Below are positions 45,652 through 58,653 of a stretch of DNA of 64,000 bases, piece after piece. Below the pieces are notes generated by a model. The model worked only from the letters and a program-made list of their open reading frames with translations, made no database searches and was not told the DNA's origin. The DNA comes from Rhodamnia argentea (taxonomy: Eukaryota > Streptophyta > Magnoliopsida > Myrtales > Myrtaceae): the NCBI RefSeq assembly GCF_020921035.1, contig NC_063156.1:29188283-29252282 (forward strand), read 5' to 3'. The stretch's first letter is position 1. Each line of letters opens with the position of its first letter. The position numbers and the translations under genes were made by a program.

Positions 45652-48600
45652 ATGACAATCTCAGCCAGCCCCAGCATCAGAGATGGCTCCCTCATCATGA
45701 GACGCCAGGTGGTGTTGACTGGAGTCCCCCGAATCGTCACCGTTAAGCCGCTAGGCTTCGGCTCCGCTTTCATCGGCGCAACCTCAGAAACTCCTAGCTC
45801 CTGGCATGTTTTCACCCTCGGAGTTCTTGAGTTAGTCCCCTCTCTTCACTTTTTCGTAGGGAGTAGAGAGAAAGAAAGAAAGAAAGAATGCTCTGATATA
45901 ATGTTTGTTTTTCAAACGTAGATGATTGATGTTTATGCAATGTTACCGATAGATAGAGAAAAGCTCTGCTACAGCAGTAATATCAGCTCATTTGACATGT
46001 TTTTGATCTTTTAATTGCTTGGGGTACTAGGCCTGGAACTAGCTAGTGAAATCTTAACCGGCCCTCTAGGAATTTATTGTTCTTCTCAGAGAAGAGGTTT
46101 TTAGGTCCTGTTTATAGATTCTAACGACGATTTGCATATTCTGGTAAATGATAGGGAATGCAGATTCCTGTCCTTGTTTAGAGCCAAAATCTGGTGGATG
46201 ATGCCCCGAGTCGGAGACTCTGCCGACGAGATTCCTACAGAAACCCAAATGCTTCTTGTAGAAGCGGGAGAGAAGTCCGCTCTAGAGAATGGAGTAGATT
46301 GCGATACAAATTCAGATAGTACCTTGTATGTTGTTATTTTACCAGTTCTGGATGGAGCATTTTGTGCGAGCTTGCGAGGGAATTCAGCGAATGTGATCCA
46401 GTTCTGCATTGAAAGTGGTCAGCGAAAGATCTGAAATCTAGTGAGTTGCAACACTTGGTATTTCTTTTTATGCTCGAGTCCACGATATGTTTTCGTCGTT
46501 TCAGGAGACACAATTGTCCAAACTACACAGTCCTTGGAGGCGGTTTTCATAAACTCTGGTCACAATCCTTTTGAGCTCCTTAAAGAATCGATCAAGTATG
46601 CTTAATCTGGCATGGTTCTTCATCTTCTTCTTTTGAATAATAGAAGTTTGGTCTGTCAACATTGATGACTACTCAAATGCATTTGGATTGGATCCTGGAG
46701 AAGGAGAAAGCCACCTTCAGCCGCATTGAAAACAAGAAGGTTAACAAGATTTTAGCTTATCCCTAGTATTATATCAATGTTATCGATGATGGTTTTTTGT
46801 CTATTTATTTGAATTTCGACCTTCGTTTGAGTAGTTGCCGGTGCATCTGGATTGGTTCGGTTGGTGCATGGGGGATGCTTTCTATCGTCAAGTCAATCCG
46901 GAAGGTAATTTGGCTGTAATATTGATATCTTGAGACTAAGCTCCATAAGATGAGGCTGAAGGATCATTGATGTTTTATATTCATGCAGTCTCAAAGATGG
47001 AGGCTGCTCACCAAAATTTTTTATCATTGATGATGGGTGGCAAGAAACATTAGATGAGTTTCACGAAGATGGCGAACCATATATTGCAGAGTATGCATTA
47101 GCTTCTTCTTTTAGTGGTTTTTATTTATTTATTTTACATATGGATATGACAATGGCATTAATTGGTGAATCATCACAATCCTCTTCTGTTGATGACTTTC
47201 AGTTTCGATGTCTGGTTAGTTGACATCAAAGAAAACAGTAAGTTCAGGAAACCTGTTTCAGATAATGTGTCGGGCGATATGCATGGCTTGATCCATTTTT
47301 TCAAGGACGAGTATGGAGTAAGGTAAGTGTCCACATTCGGCATATTTCCCTGTTGCTAATGAGGATGACTTAGAATGTATAGTTTGAGATTATTAGCAAT
47401 TGCTCGTTCATGCAGATTTGTATATATGTGGCATGCTTTGGCCGGTTATTGGGGAGGAGTACTCCCATCGTCCGAGAAATTGAAGAAGTACAACCCGAAA
47501 TTGGTGTCCCCGATTCAGTTGGATGGAAATCTCAGCAATCTTAGAGATATTGCACTGGACTGCCTTGAGAAATATGGGGTTGGGCTAATAGACCCTCGGC
47601 GGATAAATGATTTTTAAGATGATCTCCATAGCTATCTGACGGAATGCAGTGCTGATGGAGCGAAGGTAGTTGTTCAGAATATATTGGAAACCTTAGGACA
47701 AGGATACGGTGGACGAGTTGCAATGACCAGGCAGTATCAAGAAGCGCTTGAGCAATCGATTGTGAGGAACTTCAGAGAAAACGATATCATTTGCTGCATG
47801 TGTCATAATACAGAGTCGATATACAGGTCTGCTGGATGGCTCTTGATCTTGTCAATAGTTCATAGTTCTCGTAAGTAGTGAGTTTGGATACAAGTTCTAA
47901 TTAATTATTAGCTGATCAGTTCAAAGAAGAGTTCGGTTGCAAGGGCGTCAGAAGATTTCATGCCTCGAGAACCAACATTTCAGACCTTACATGTTGCCTC
48001 GGTGGCTTTTAACAGCCTTCTTCTTGGAGAGATTGCGGTTCCAGATTGGGACATGTTTTACGTAGGCCTTCTTCGCTTGCATTTTTCGACTGCGTTACTG
48101 AGCCATGTGCCAGATTAAACATTCAGCTATTGCTCTAGCACTTAGCTTCACCTGCTTCGTGCTGAGGATTGCAGATTTTCATTTCTGATTTCGCGTGTTA
48201 AATGCAGAGCAAACATAACACAGCCGGGTTCCACGCTGCAGCGAGGGCAATAGGCGTTTGCTCGGTCTATGTATGATGCTGATGCTGACGCTGACACATA
48301 AGATATCAATGAATCCCTCGTTCTGTTACTATCCTGTTCTTGTGCTAATGATCACATGATATAGTGACAAGCCAGGTAATCACGACTTCAAGATCCTCCG
48401 AAAGCTGGTATTGCCCAATGGGTCTGTTCTGAGACCTCGATGTGCTGGCCGGCCCCCTCGAGACTGCTTGTTCAAAGACCCTGTCATGGACGGCGAAAGG
48501 TAAAAATTTTCAGCTTCACGAAACACAAGACCGTAAGCATGAGACTTAGATCCGGCTCTATTACACCTTTGTTCTAACAAGGCTTCGGGTTTGCAATCTT

Positions 48601-49390
48601 TGGTTTGCTGAAGATATGGAATCTGAACAAGTTAAACGGGATCGTGGGCGTGTTTAATTGCCAAGGAGCGGGAGCTTGGCCTTTGAAACAGGGAGGACAG
48701 GAGAGGCCCATCACAGCGCCTATTCGACCGCCTATCTCCGGACATGTCCGTCCTCTCGGCATAGAGTTTCTCGAAGACATTGCTGGTGAAAATTGGGAAG
48801 GGGACTCTGCAGTATATGCCTTCCATACAGGCCAGTGTTTTAGTCCTCGCATCCATACCGCATCGGAAATCTCACTGTTACTTGAATGATCAACTAACTT
48901 TTCGGGTCACAGGTTCGCTCCGAACATTGTCAAAGAGAGAGTCTCTCGAAGTGTCATTGCGAACTTTATGTTGCGAAATATACACCATATCGCCCATTAG
49001 GGTAAAAGCACCAAAGCCCCTGCTGTTTTATTCCCTTCTTCTGCATCTGCTCTTGCATCACAACCCCTCATTTGTCAGAAATCTAAGCATATGGACTCCT
49101 GGAACGGGTATTTGATCAGAATGTTCGCTTCGCTCGGATCGGTTTGCTCGACAAGTACAACTCGGGAGGGGCGATGGAAGAGCTCACCCACGTGACGGAC
49201 CCCTCACCGTGCGTATTGAGCGTCAAGGTGCGAGGATGTAGACAGTTCGGTGGTTACTTGAGCGGCGGGGCCACAGTGGTGTAAGGTAGATGCAAAGGAA
49301 GTGGAGTTCACATACAGTGAGGAAGACAAGTTGCTGACCCCTAAGCTTCCAGAAGAATGCAGGTTCTGGGATGTCGAGGTTGTTTTCTAG
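45652..49390 (+). pseudogene. Raffinose synthase/SIP-like (galactinol-sucrose galactosyltransferase family) pseudogene
   Basis: An exon series in family order: 45652-45830 (M-T-I-S-A-S-P-S-I-R-D-G to S-A-F-I-G-A-T-S), 46165-46435, about 46502-46596, 46682-46737, 46835-46910 (H-L-D-W-F-G-W-C), 46990-47090 (F-I-I-D-D-G-W-Q-E-T), 47205-47320, 47416-47825 (Y-M-W-H-A-L-A-G-Y-W-G), 47920-48060, 48208-48270, 48361-48500, 48580-48830 and 48915-49390. The GH36-like family moves galactosyl groups or hydrolyses them. This copy is dead: a TAA at 47615 replaces Tyr, the nucleophile Asp of the K-V-D motif is Val (47669-47671), W-C-T-W-D became W-C-M-G-D, and stops or shifts occur near 48271, 48840 and 49280. 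Intron positions are retained, so it decayed in place or arose by DNA duplication. Confidence 0.85.
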
Positions 49391-51008
49391 GACTTGGGCT
49401 TACCTGACTCACTCTTGCTTATGCAATTAAAAAGGTACACTTTTTCCCGAAAAAGACGAGACATCTTATGTACGGAATTTGTACAATTTGACAACAACCG
49501 CCACATTGCATTATACCACAATGGAACCAATGGGGTTCTGATATCTATACCGTAAAACTTTGAACATTTTACTTTTACGCATTTTGCACGAGGTCTCTTG
49601 CTCCTATCAAACAAAACATTCCTACATGATCAATATTCATTACATGTCGATCGGACGTACTCCATTCAATAGCACCCAATGTAGGCGGAGTTTGCACATG
49701 AAACTAGTAATAACAACAATGACGTTGACGGTTGATTCAAAGACCATTTTACAGCTTTCCAATTTACTGAGAATGACTCATAACAACAACGATCCTTTCG
49801 GGATGTTATCTTATATCCAATTTCATTTCGTAAAAATTCAGGTTTTTTCATACTCTCATATATGTGCCCTCCCTCTATTTTTCCTTTTCGGGAAAACATG
49901 ATTATGAGTTTCTCCACGGTATTATATAGACAAGGAAAAGATCATGTCTTAGGTTAGGGAACAAACTAGTTAGACAACTTGATAACAACCTCTTTGTTGC
50001 TCCTAGCGGCCCCCAGCTCAACACCACATACCCCCTCAGCAAACTTAAGATATGGTAAGAGAGTAAAGTGTCTTTAAGTAGTGGCAAATCACTTCACTGG
50101 ATCTTACCATAGGCTTATTAATTACCGAAAAGGAGAATTTGGACAATGTCATTCATGAAGCTTCGTGAATAAATATTGGCATATCACGACAAACTTTTTC
50201 AAGGAAAGAAATGAATCTCGATCACCAAATTTATGTTCCTTCCCTGATATATATTAAGATCGATATTGATATGTCTATACCGTACTTGAAGTGTCGATTT
50301 TAAGAAAGAAAAATATACGAAACAAGCCGAACCGGCTCGATTGGTCCAAATTAGTTTTCTGTGGAAGTAATGATCAGCCTTGATGACATTTTTATAGTTT
50401 TTTTTTTATATTATTTCTTCTCTTCAATCATTTTTATTAACAAGACTTTTGACCTTTTTTATTCGACGAAGGAGACAAACTTCGATCTTCAAGTTTATCT
50501 TCCTAAAGCCGATACAATTCCAAATATTAACATGCTCATATTGTGCTGTGCTGTGAGGCGTAGATTCTCAAAAAAGAAATATATATTAATTAGCTAAGCT
50601 GACCCGATCAGTCCGGCCCAACTATTTGCGACATGAAGTATCATTTGGGTTGCATATCCATAATTTCTTTTACAATACTTTTTTTCCTTCATGTGAAACC
50701 CTTAAATGATAATTTCAATAAGGTCGTTCCATGAAATTTCGTGAATAAAGATCGGTAACAAAAATCAGGACGTCTGTTTCTTCCATGACTAACTTTGATC
50801 TCCAAATTTATCTTTCCTCCGGTGACATGCCTACGTTGTGCTGTTGAGTGTCAATTTCCAGAAAGAGAAAATACGTCAATCGGTCGGGCCGGTCCGGACC
50901 GGACAGGTACGGGCTTACCGTCTGTGAATTGAACCGGATGACGTATATAAGTCTCAATGTCTCGTCATTTCTTCCTTGCGAAATTAAACCCTTATCTTCA
51001 ACCTCAAA

Positions 51009-51010
<2 letters not shown>
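49391..51010. other. Intergenic, no gene seen
   Basis: AT-rich spacer. GAACCGGATGACGTATATAAG before 50960 may hold the TATA box (TATATAA, about 50944-50950) of the RNP gene that follows, with transcription starting some 30 bases later. No other supported feature. Confidence 0.4.
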
Positions 51011-51050
<40 letters not shown>

Positions 51051-51063
51051 TCTCTTCTCTTCG
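51011..51063 (+). promoter_or_regulatory. CT/TCTCT tract in the RNP gene leader
   Basis: A (CT)n run followed by TCTCT repeats ends about 25 bases before the ATG on the sense strand. It is a microsatellite and a pyrimidine-rich leader element at once. Confidence 0.65.
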
Positions 51064-51086
51064 CTCTGTTGTGTGTCTGTGCGACA

Positions 51087-53418
51087 ATGTCGACGACAGC
51101 GTTGAAAGCCTTGTTGACGACCAATTCGTCCTTGTTCTCAGGCCCTTCTCGCTCCAACTCCACCTTGAAAAGCCCTCACCTGTATCTTCCAGCCTCTTCC
51201 AAGCGCCTCAATCTTCACCTTTCTCGCTCTCGCTCCACGCTCGCTTCAGCCTCCTTCAAGCCCCATCATCGTTCTATCGTCACGTTCGTGGCACGCACTG
51301 CAGATTGGGCCGCCCAGCAAGAAGAACGAGAGAAGAGTGAACTCGAAGCCCTCGGATCGGATTGGGGAGCTGAGGGAGAGGACGCGAGTGCAGAAGAGGC
51401 CGAGGCCGAGGGAGAAAGTGGTGAAGATGGGTTTTCCGAGGAGAGAGAAATGAATGAATCTTTTGTCGAGCCGCCCGAGGAGGCGAAGATATTTGTTGGG
51501 AATTTGTCGTACGATATCGACAGTGAGAAATTGGCCTTGTTGTTTGAGCGAGCTGGAACTGTTGAGATTGCTGAGGTGAGCCTTTTTAGTGATTTTTCAT
51601 TAAATTCGTTGAGTTTAGATTCATGTTTTTGTCTTGGGTTTTGGTGCGGCTGTTCATTGTTCTTTTGAATTGTGTGGCAGGTTATTTATAACAGGCAGAC
51701 CGATCAGAGTCGTGGGTTCGGGTTCGTGACAATGAGTACGGTGGAAGAAGCAGAAAAGGCTGTGGAAATGCTTCATCACTTTGTAAGTTTCTCTATCTTA
51801 CCTTGTTTGTTTCTACTGTTCTGATGAGATTGGTTTTTTCAGCTGCATATCATTATTGTTATATAGATGCTGAGATATAAAAAGATCGTACTTTTGTAAG
51901 GACGAACCGAAAATCCCTTCCAATATATCGGAGATCCATTTAACTGCACGTGCACGCACATCCTACGTCGCCGTCGGCATGACTGTCTATTTGGTGTGTC
52001 TTGGCCCGCTATGGGAATGTTTTGATGGGGAAAGTATGGTAATAGTGATTCATGACGCGCATTCATCCAGAATTAAGCGATAGTAAATGTCAATGCAAAG
52101 TTGATGTTCCTGATAAGAATCACTTTCATGTGGAGGTGATTGGGTTTCTCCTCCGCTTACATGTCCTAATCAATTCATGGTACACCTTTTCATTATGGAG
52201 GAGTGGGGTGCTGTTGGGGCTTGTTCAGGGCAAGATGAAAGGGGTGGGTGGAAGAGGAAAGGATATAAATGTCTGCCAATTTTCTGGTTTTCCTTGTTAG
52301 TCTGTTCAACCAGCAAAACTTTGCAATTTGAATCTCTTGATTGTCAGTTTAATTTCGCTTTTCAAATATGTCAAAGACCTTTCATGAATTATGACATTAT
52401 AAATTATGTATTGGCGGCTTGGGTTATGTGTGTCCTGTCTAGATGCCTTTAGTGCTTCCGCCTTACGTTCTTGACTTAAGTACGCTGCACATTCGTTCAT
52501 TTTGTGCAATGTGTTGCTGGTTGCTCATAGCTGCATCTTGGCATGAGAATCTTGCGAATAAAACTGACGAGCATTATTTTGGTTGGATATGGATGTAAAG
52601 GACTAACGTAGTTGGTGAAAAGTCGATGCATATCAGATAACTTCCCTTACCTGTATCCCATGTGTAGTTGAGATTGCCACTCCTCAAATTGTCTGCAAAT
52701 TGCCTAATGGCGTGTCTATTGATTTCTGATGCTAATAAGGTCGATTACCTTCGCCTACAGGATTTGGACGGTAGACTTCTAACCGTCAATAAGGCTTCAC
52801 CAAAAGGATCACGAGCTACTGAGCGCCTCCCTCGTGTCCTTGATGGTGAATATAGAGTTTATGCTGGGAATCTGCCATGGAGTGTGGATAATGCTCGTCT
52901 GGAGCAAGTTTTCAGTGAACATGGTAAGGTGGTAAATGCGCGGGTTGTTTATGACCGGGAAACTGGCCGTTCTCGTGGTTTTGGTTTTGTGGTGATGGCA
53001 TCTGAGACTGAGATGAATGACGCTATTGCTGCTCTTGATGGACAGGTACTACTATCTTTCATGTTCTTTGCACATTTCTGGTGAGCTCATCCAAGTGATT
53101 TTGCGTATGTCATGGTTAAAGAAACCTGTGCAAATTATTTCAGATGTATCCTTAGCACAGCAGCTTTAAAGAATATCGCATATGGTTTTGTCAACTTGCT
53201 TGCTAGTATTTTTGTTTTTCATTTTGCCTGGTGGAGACGAGCCTTTACACTAGTTTCGAGAAGATTTGCTTCCTTTTCCTCTTCAGAAATTGCTTTTGAA
53301 GAAATGAAGCATGAGGATATATTTTGACCATTTGTGTTGCCTGGTGTTACAGAGCTTGGATGGGAGAGCCATCAGGGTAAATGTTGCGGAGGAAAGGCCG
53401 AGACGCAGCTTCTTTTAA
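51087..53418 (+). CDS. Chloroplast ribonucleoprotein with two RRMs (CP31/CP29 group)
   Basis: Nuclear-encoded plastid RNPs of this group bind, stabilise and help edit chloroplast transcripts. Four exons: 51087-51575, 51681-51782, 52761-53045, 53353-53418; all junctions are phase 0 with GT/AG, giving 313 residues. The ATG at 51087 was chosen because it starts a serine-rich, transit-peptide-like stretch (about 1-68); the frame also holds an ATG at 51069. An acidic linker (about 78-130, E/D-rich) is typical of the group. RRM1 runs about 134-211 (RNP2 K-I-F-V-G-N-L, RNP1 R-G-F-G-F-V-T-M) and RRM2 about 229-306 (RNP2-like R-V-Y-A-G-N-L, RNP1 R-G-F-G-F-V-V-M). It ends E-E-R-P-R-R-S-F-F. It is convergent with the methyltransferase gene 1 kb downstream. 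CP31B is the closest name I would propose, without alignment. Confidence 0.9.
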
Positions 53419-54434
53419 CTCAAAAAGAGGAGACTATTTGAGCTTTATTTTTCTTGCCTTCTTTCCTTTGCCGAGCGTTTTGAGATGCCGTTTCTTCCTT
53501 GCATAAACTCATATTTTACTGTTGTCAAAGTAGAGTCTCTATTGTAAGGCAATGAAATTGTTCGTTCACAATAGAAATGATGTACAAGGTACTGATGACA
53601 GGTTCCAAAAGTATTTTGTTATAAGATGAACTGTGGACAGATGTTCTGGGATTCTTCCGGTGATGGAGGATGCATTTAGTTGCGGAATGCCGCGTTTCAT
53701 TTGTTGTATGTCGGGGATGGAATTGTGGAGACTATTTCTTTCTAATGGCATAAATTCAATTTTTATTGCAATTGGCAACACCAATAAAAGTTCAATTCCT
53801 GTTGATTAGCCATGAGTAGACTCTCAACTCTTGCTCTCTGAGGTTGCGGTTACAGGTTGCTGATTCTAACTAAGAAAATTTTAAGAGGTTTTTCGGGCTT
53901 TCTGAAGTCGGACAATGCAAGTGGTCAAAGCTCCATATCTAAAAGATGAATAAGAGTTAAACAACTTATTTCAACAGTGGCATAACCATGGAGGGAAATT
54001 TCAGACAGGATGTTGTCACAGTCAAAGAACAGCATGTCGTTACCAATTCAGATCTTTCTGAGGAAAAGATGATGAAGGCAGTTCAGATACATCCGAAGAG
54101 AGGAAAGAATGTCCAAAGAGAGATTATAGTGCATCAAGACGATTTACTTTTCATGGAGTATTGAGCGATGAAATGCCTTTAATATGTGCGAGAACCAATC
54201 AAGCACAAAATGCATTTACTAGGTATATCATTATTCCGCAGCAGTCATCCTTGATGCATGAGAAATCTACAACAACAGGATGCAATACTAACATGAGTAA
54301 CAAACGTCCATACAACCTCCCACGGACAAGTAGGGTACAACATAAACATGGCCAGCATCCTGTACAAGAAGTTCATCACAACAGCCTCTCCTGGTACTGC
54401 CTGATGATGCCAGGGCTGTAGATCTATTGAAATC
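53419..54434. other. Intergenic between convergent genes
   Basis: Holds the 3' untranslated regions of the RNP gene (plus) and the methyltransferase gene (minus). AATGAAATTGTTCG near 53551 and CCAATAAAAGTTC near 53781 are possible polyadenylation contexts for the RNP transcript. No other gene is seen. Confidence 0.4.
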
Positions 54435-57400
54435 TCAAGAGCCTCGTAGCTGCGCATCTCGACTCGTGAGGGGAACATAGCGTACAGAAGTCTCGGTCCG
54501 AATGCTCAGGCTTCCATCCAAGTTCTTGTCCACCACTTTTAAATCCTGAAATACATTTCCGACAGGAATCACCATCCTCCCTCCTGGCTTCAACTGGTCA
54601 ATAAGTGGCTGTGGTATTTCTCTTGCAGCTGCCCCGACATGAATGGCATCGTAAGGAGCAAACTCTGGCCAACCTTGTCTGCCATCTATGAGGTAGAAAT
54701 GTCGGATCATGAGCAATGAATAGATGAAAGATATTCAGGCACAATTTATCAAGTTCTTGTCCACCAATGGACTGCTTACTGATTGGCAAATTATGGATCT
54801 TACCGAAGCAATACAGACCGTTAAACACGAAAAAGGCTATGACAGATTTTATTGAAGACCAAGGTAAGTTTGGCAATGCTTTAGCTTAAAGAGTTTGCAT
54901 TTAAGCAAAGGACATTGAATCGAAGGATTTTCATGAAAAGGAAATAGTGTTTGGTAAACTTAGGCAGAAAAGGAAGCAAAAGAAATTTTTAGAGTTTCCG
55001 ATCTTCTATGAGCAAAGTTTTAAAGTTTCCGATCTTTTATGAGCCTGGTTGTCGTTGGATTTCAAGGTATGTCCGCAGTCACTTTTCCCCTTAAACTTTT
55101 CACCAAACCAGTGCGGATGAATAGATTCACACACTTTTGCAACAAGTAGCTGCGAGCCTATGCAAAAAATTCTCTTCTTCAGTAGGAGTCAAAATCCAAA
55201 CAAATCTATGCTTGAACCATCAAGTTATATTCACTTTATGCTAGTCCAATAATCTAATAGACAAATTGTTTTCCAAGAAACAGTTCCACCATCCTATATT
55301 TGGCATATCTCTTAACACTATCGTAGATCGAGCCTCACATGTGAAACACACAACATGGATGTAGCACATCAAACAACCAGAATGATGAACACCAAGAAGG
55401 AAAAGAGGCAAAAGGAAAATAGCAGGAAGTGTTAGGATTCATACTCCTGAAATGCACTTTAGTACTATGTTGAATTTTTTTCTCAAGAACCTTAAATTAT
55501 CAGAAATGGATCCTAGAGTCATTATTGTAATATAACCTCAAATTTCCATTTTCTTCCGCTCAGTGAAACAATCCTATCCATGCTTAGAGCATCAAGACAT
55601 GCACAACCTTAATCACCAAGGAAAATAAGAGTTATATTCTAACTTTCCATTATCATGATCATGAACATGAAAGATGGTATTGCCTTACTGGATAGTGGAT
55701 ACATACCACCAACACTGATGGATAGGGAGCCTTGCTTCAACAACCATGCTGCATCACTTTTTTCAATGTTCCGGATTGAAGAAGTAACCAGTTCAGGAAT
55801 GTGTTCCACACCAACAGCTCGACCTTCTGGTCCAACCATCAGTGCAAAGCATGCTGTCAAATAGCCCGTTCCTATACACAAAATGAGAACCAGAGTTTAT
55901 AAACTCCCATTTAACAAGAAATATAAAAATACTGGAGCAGGATTCCTTCAGATTGATTTGGAAAAATCACGACAATATCAATTTGGACAGTTCTGCGAAT
56001 ACAACAGAAAAGTAAATAAAGATTGATCCGATGGTTGCCAATTTCAATCAAATGAGTTTGCTCAGCATAAACAATGCATTCTGAACCTCACACTGGAGAC
56101 ATTAAAATAAAAACACCTAGATGAAGAATTCAAGATGGGGACGGGGCAAAAATATCAAGCTTAAATTGTTTGGACTACTAATGGAGGATGACATTAAAAG
56201 GGTGTATCGAACAGATAGCTGCCATTTGTGTTCTCATGGAGTACTTATTATCAAATCCCAGCAAGTCACAAGCGGAGGAATTGTCAGCTGAATCATTAAG
56301 GTGAGCAGAAAAAAAAAATGATTATTTTCCTCTCCCTATCTGGATTCCGATCTAAAGATAGATTTATGTGTTAACAGGAAGAGGACCACAGATGAAAGAG
56401 GACACTGCAAATTGTGGAGGATGTATGTGCAAATCAATGTAGACATGATCCCTAGACAAAGGATTAACATGAAACCTGAGCCAATATCTAGAGCATGCAT
56501 GCCGGGCTGCAAATTCTTCTCCAACAACTGAAGGCACATCGCATGCATATGAGGTGCAGAAATGGTGACATTGTAACCAATTGCCATGGGGCTGTCAACA
56601 TAAGCTGGAGTCCTGTCTGGGACGAATAAAGCCCTATCAACTTTCTCCATTGTTTCAGCAACTTTCTTTGAATTAAAAATTCCATAGCGCTGCAACTGCT
56701 CCACCATTGCTTTGTTCCTATCTATGTCATTTCCAGTCGAAAACCGCTGCAAAACAAATTTAGTCCTTCCCTTATAATGGTCCAATACAAGTAAAAGAAA
56801 TTGAGAGCACGAAGCCGATGTTAATTCAAACGATTAAAGAGAAAGGAAGTTAGAAATCAACGTGTGTCTACGATACAATACAGACCATCAGTTATCCTGG
56901 ACAAGCTCCAATATGCTAGAATTACATCGGAGATCCTTATCCTGCACAGTCCTACAGTGAAGTGTGATGACTAAAGAAGCCAAAGAAAGCTATAGTGAAA
57001 GGGACGGAACGCTTTTTACTGTATCGCTATACTCATGTGCAAAGCTACAACCTTTCAACATAAATGGGCATGATCTCAGCACTGGCTTGATTGCTAAGGT
57101 AAACTAATCAAGGCTACATTATGAAATCCGCCCAACAAAATTCAGCACATCAAAGACTTCATCCAGATTTCATCCACGAAATTCTACCAGAAATTAATCT
57201 GGATGTATCCAAATTCAAAGCCATCTGATAGTTTTCCTCCATCTATGCCAGAAAGATCATTGTCTGCTGCAATATCAGGTACTCTGTGCATCCTCATTTT
57301 GAGAAAAGGCTCAAAATTTTCTCTTTCCCTCTGATGACCGACAGAGAAGAAATTTCTTTAATTGTATCCCTCGTCATCTAGTCGAAACTAACAACCCCAC

Positions 57401-57662
57401 TAAGCTGCTGATGCCGCTTGACCGGTATGAAATCATCAGGAACGACCCTTTATTTCAGAAGCGAAGCTAAATTTGTCCACCTCACTGCATGTGAAGAACT
57501 CGACCAAATTCATCTCAACCCACTCTTCCTTTTTCCACTATGAGATTATTAGTGCGCGAACTAGAGGGAGTTAGCAACATCGAGCGCAACGGGTCAAGCG
57601 ATCAAATTTGCAGTTGGACGTGATCGCGAATGAGATTAGTCGGGGAAAGAGAATACCTCCAT
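54435..57662 (-). CDS. PIMT: Protein-L-isoaspartate O-methyltransferase
   Basis: This enzyme methylates isoaspartyl residues using S-adenosylmethionine so that they can revert to aspartate, and it limits protein damage, notably in seeds. Four exons: 57662-57657 (only ATG GAG), 56746-56476, 55871-55707, 54685-54435; 230 residues, the usual length. Landmarks are R-N-K-A-M-V-E-Q-L-Q near the N-terminus, V-D-S-P-M-A-I-G-Y-N-V-T-I-S-A-P-H-M-H-A, SAM motif I L-D-I-G-S-G-T-G-Y split across an intron in phase 1, D-A-I-H-V-G-A-A-A and G-G-R-M-V-I-P-V-G-N. The tiny first exon rests on the ATGGAG|GTATTC donor and the in-frame join to R-F-S. An alternative ATG at 56785 would give a different N-terminus but reads through a good acceptor (TTTGCAG). 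Confidence 0.9.
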
Positions 57663-57707
57663 GCGCGAGGAAGACCGGTTACCCGTTGGAACGATGAGGG
57701 ATCGAAC

Positions 57708-57710
<3 letters not shown>

Positions 57711-57741
<31 letters not shown>
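57711..57741 (-). promoter_or_regulatory. CT microsatellite in the methyltransferase leader
   Basis: On the sense (minus) strand an uninterrupted (CT)n run of about 15 units ends about 50 bases before the ATG at 57662. It lies in the probable 5' leader. Confidence 0.6.
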
Positions 57742-57744
<3 letters not shown>

Positions 57745-58653
57745 TCCGACACTCTCCTGATGACCGGCGCAAGTAAAGCTCAGAGAGTAGTTCCGGACAC
57801 AGACACAGGCACAGGGTAGCGGCAAATGCACGCCTGGCCCAGAACATTACCCTTCATATCATATGTTTCATTTCCACCGCACGAGATCTAGCAATTTCAA
57901 ATTACTAAACAATAAGACCAAACCATATACCAGCACTCGATTAATTTGGGCAATACAACGTAAATTTTAAAAGATTAGGGATTTGTGAAATACTTGCAAT
58001 AATCATCTTCAACTTAAATTTGGGATGTGAGAGCTCTGTGGATTACTCGACATTCATCAAAAGATTCGATAAAACGGTCTTAATTTTAATCTAAAAAGAG
58101 GCGGTGGGCTTTCATGTAATTTCGGGGTAAAAATCCAAGGCCGGAGAGTGTAATACAACGGAAAGTATGTAAGCGAAAAATACCAAATAACGTACAAAGA
58201 CGATAATGGATTTATGGATTCATTTTCCTTTGCTATCAAATTGCGAACATTGGTTTATTTTTCCTTTTTTTATACTTTTATCAGTCTTGCTCTAACTTTC
58301 CTCTGTCTGTCTCTCAAACTTTTACTCTGCCTTATTTGCAGGACACGGCCCAGTGGGTGAAGATTGGTCCGTTTCAATTGCTTATTACTTGCACGGAGTT
58401 TAATTAGAAGTTGGGCTTGGGCTTGGGCTTGGATTCAGACCTTGCACCTCTCGCTCATGGGTTTCAAGGCCCATGCCCCATCAAGGTGCCATGTGATCCA
58501 CGGGCCTCTATATGTACAGCTCATTTACTCAATGTACGAACAAAAATGAGCTAATACGAGAAGTAAAAAGTTGGAAATTTTCAACAACAAAAAAAAAAAA
58601 AAAATGAGGAAAAGAAAAGAAACAAAAACTAGCTGCTCGCGAGACCACAAATC
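57742..58653. other. Intergenic, no gene seen
   Basis: The upstream region of the methyltransferase gene, AT-rich. A short GGGCTTG tandem repeat is at 58413-58432. No other feature is supported. Confidence 0.4.

Noticed and set aside
49560..49901. 113-codon open frame downstream of the raffinose-synthase-like pseudogene
   Set aside because: AT-rich, no domain, not continuous with the pseudogene's last exon.
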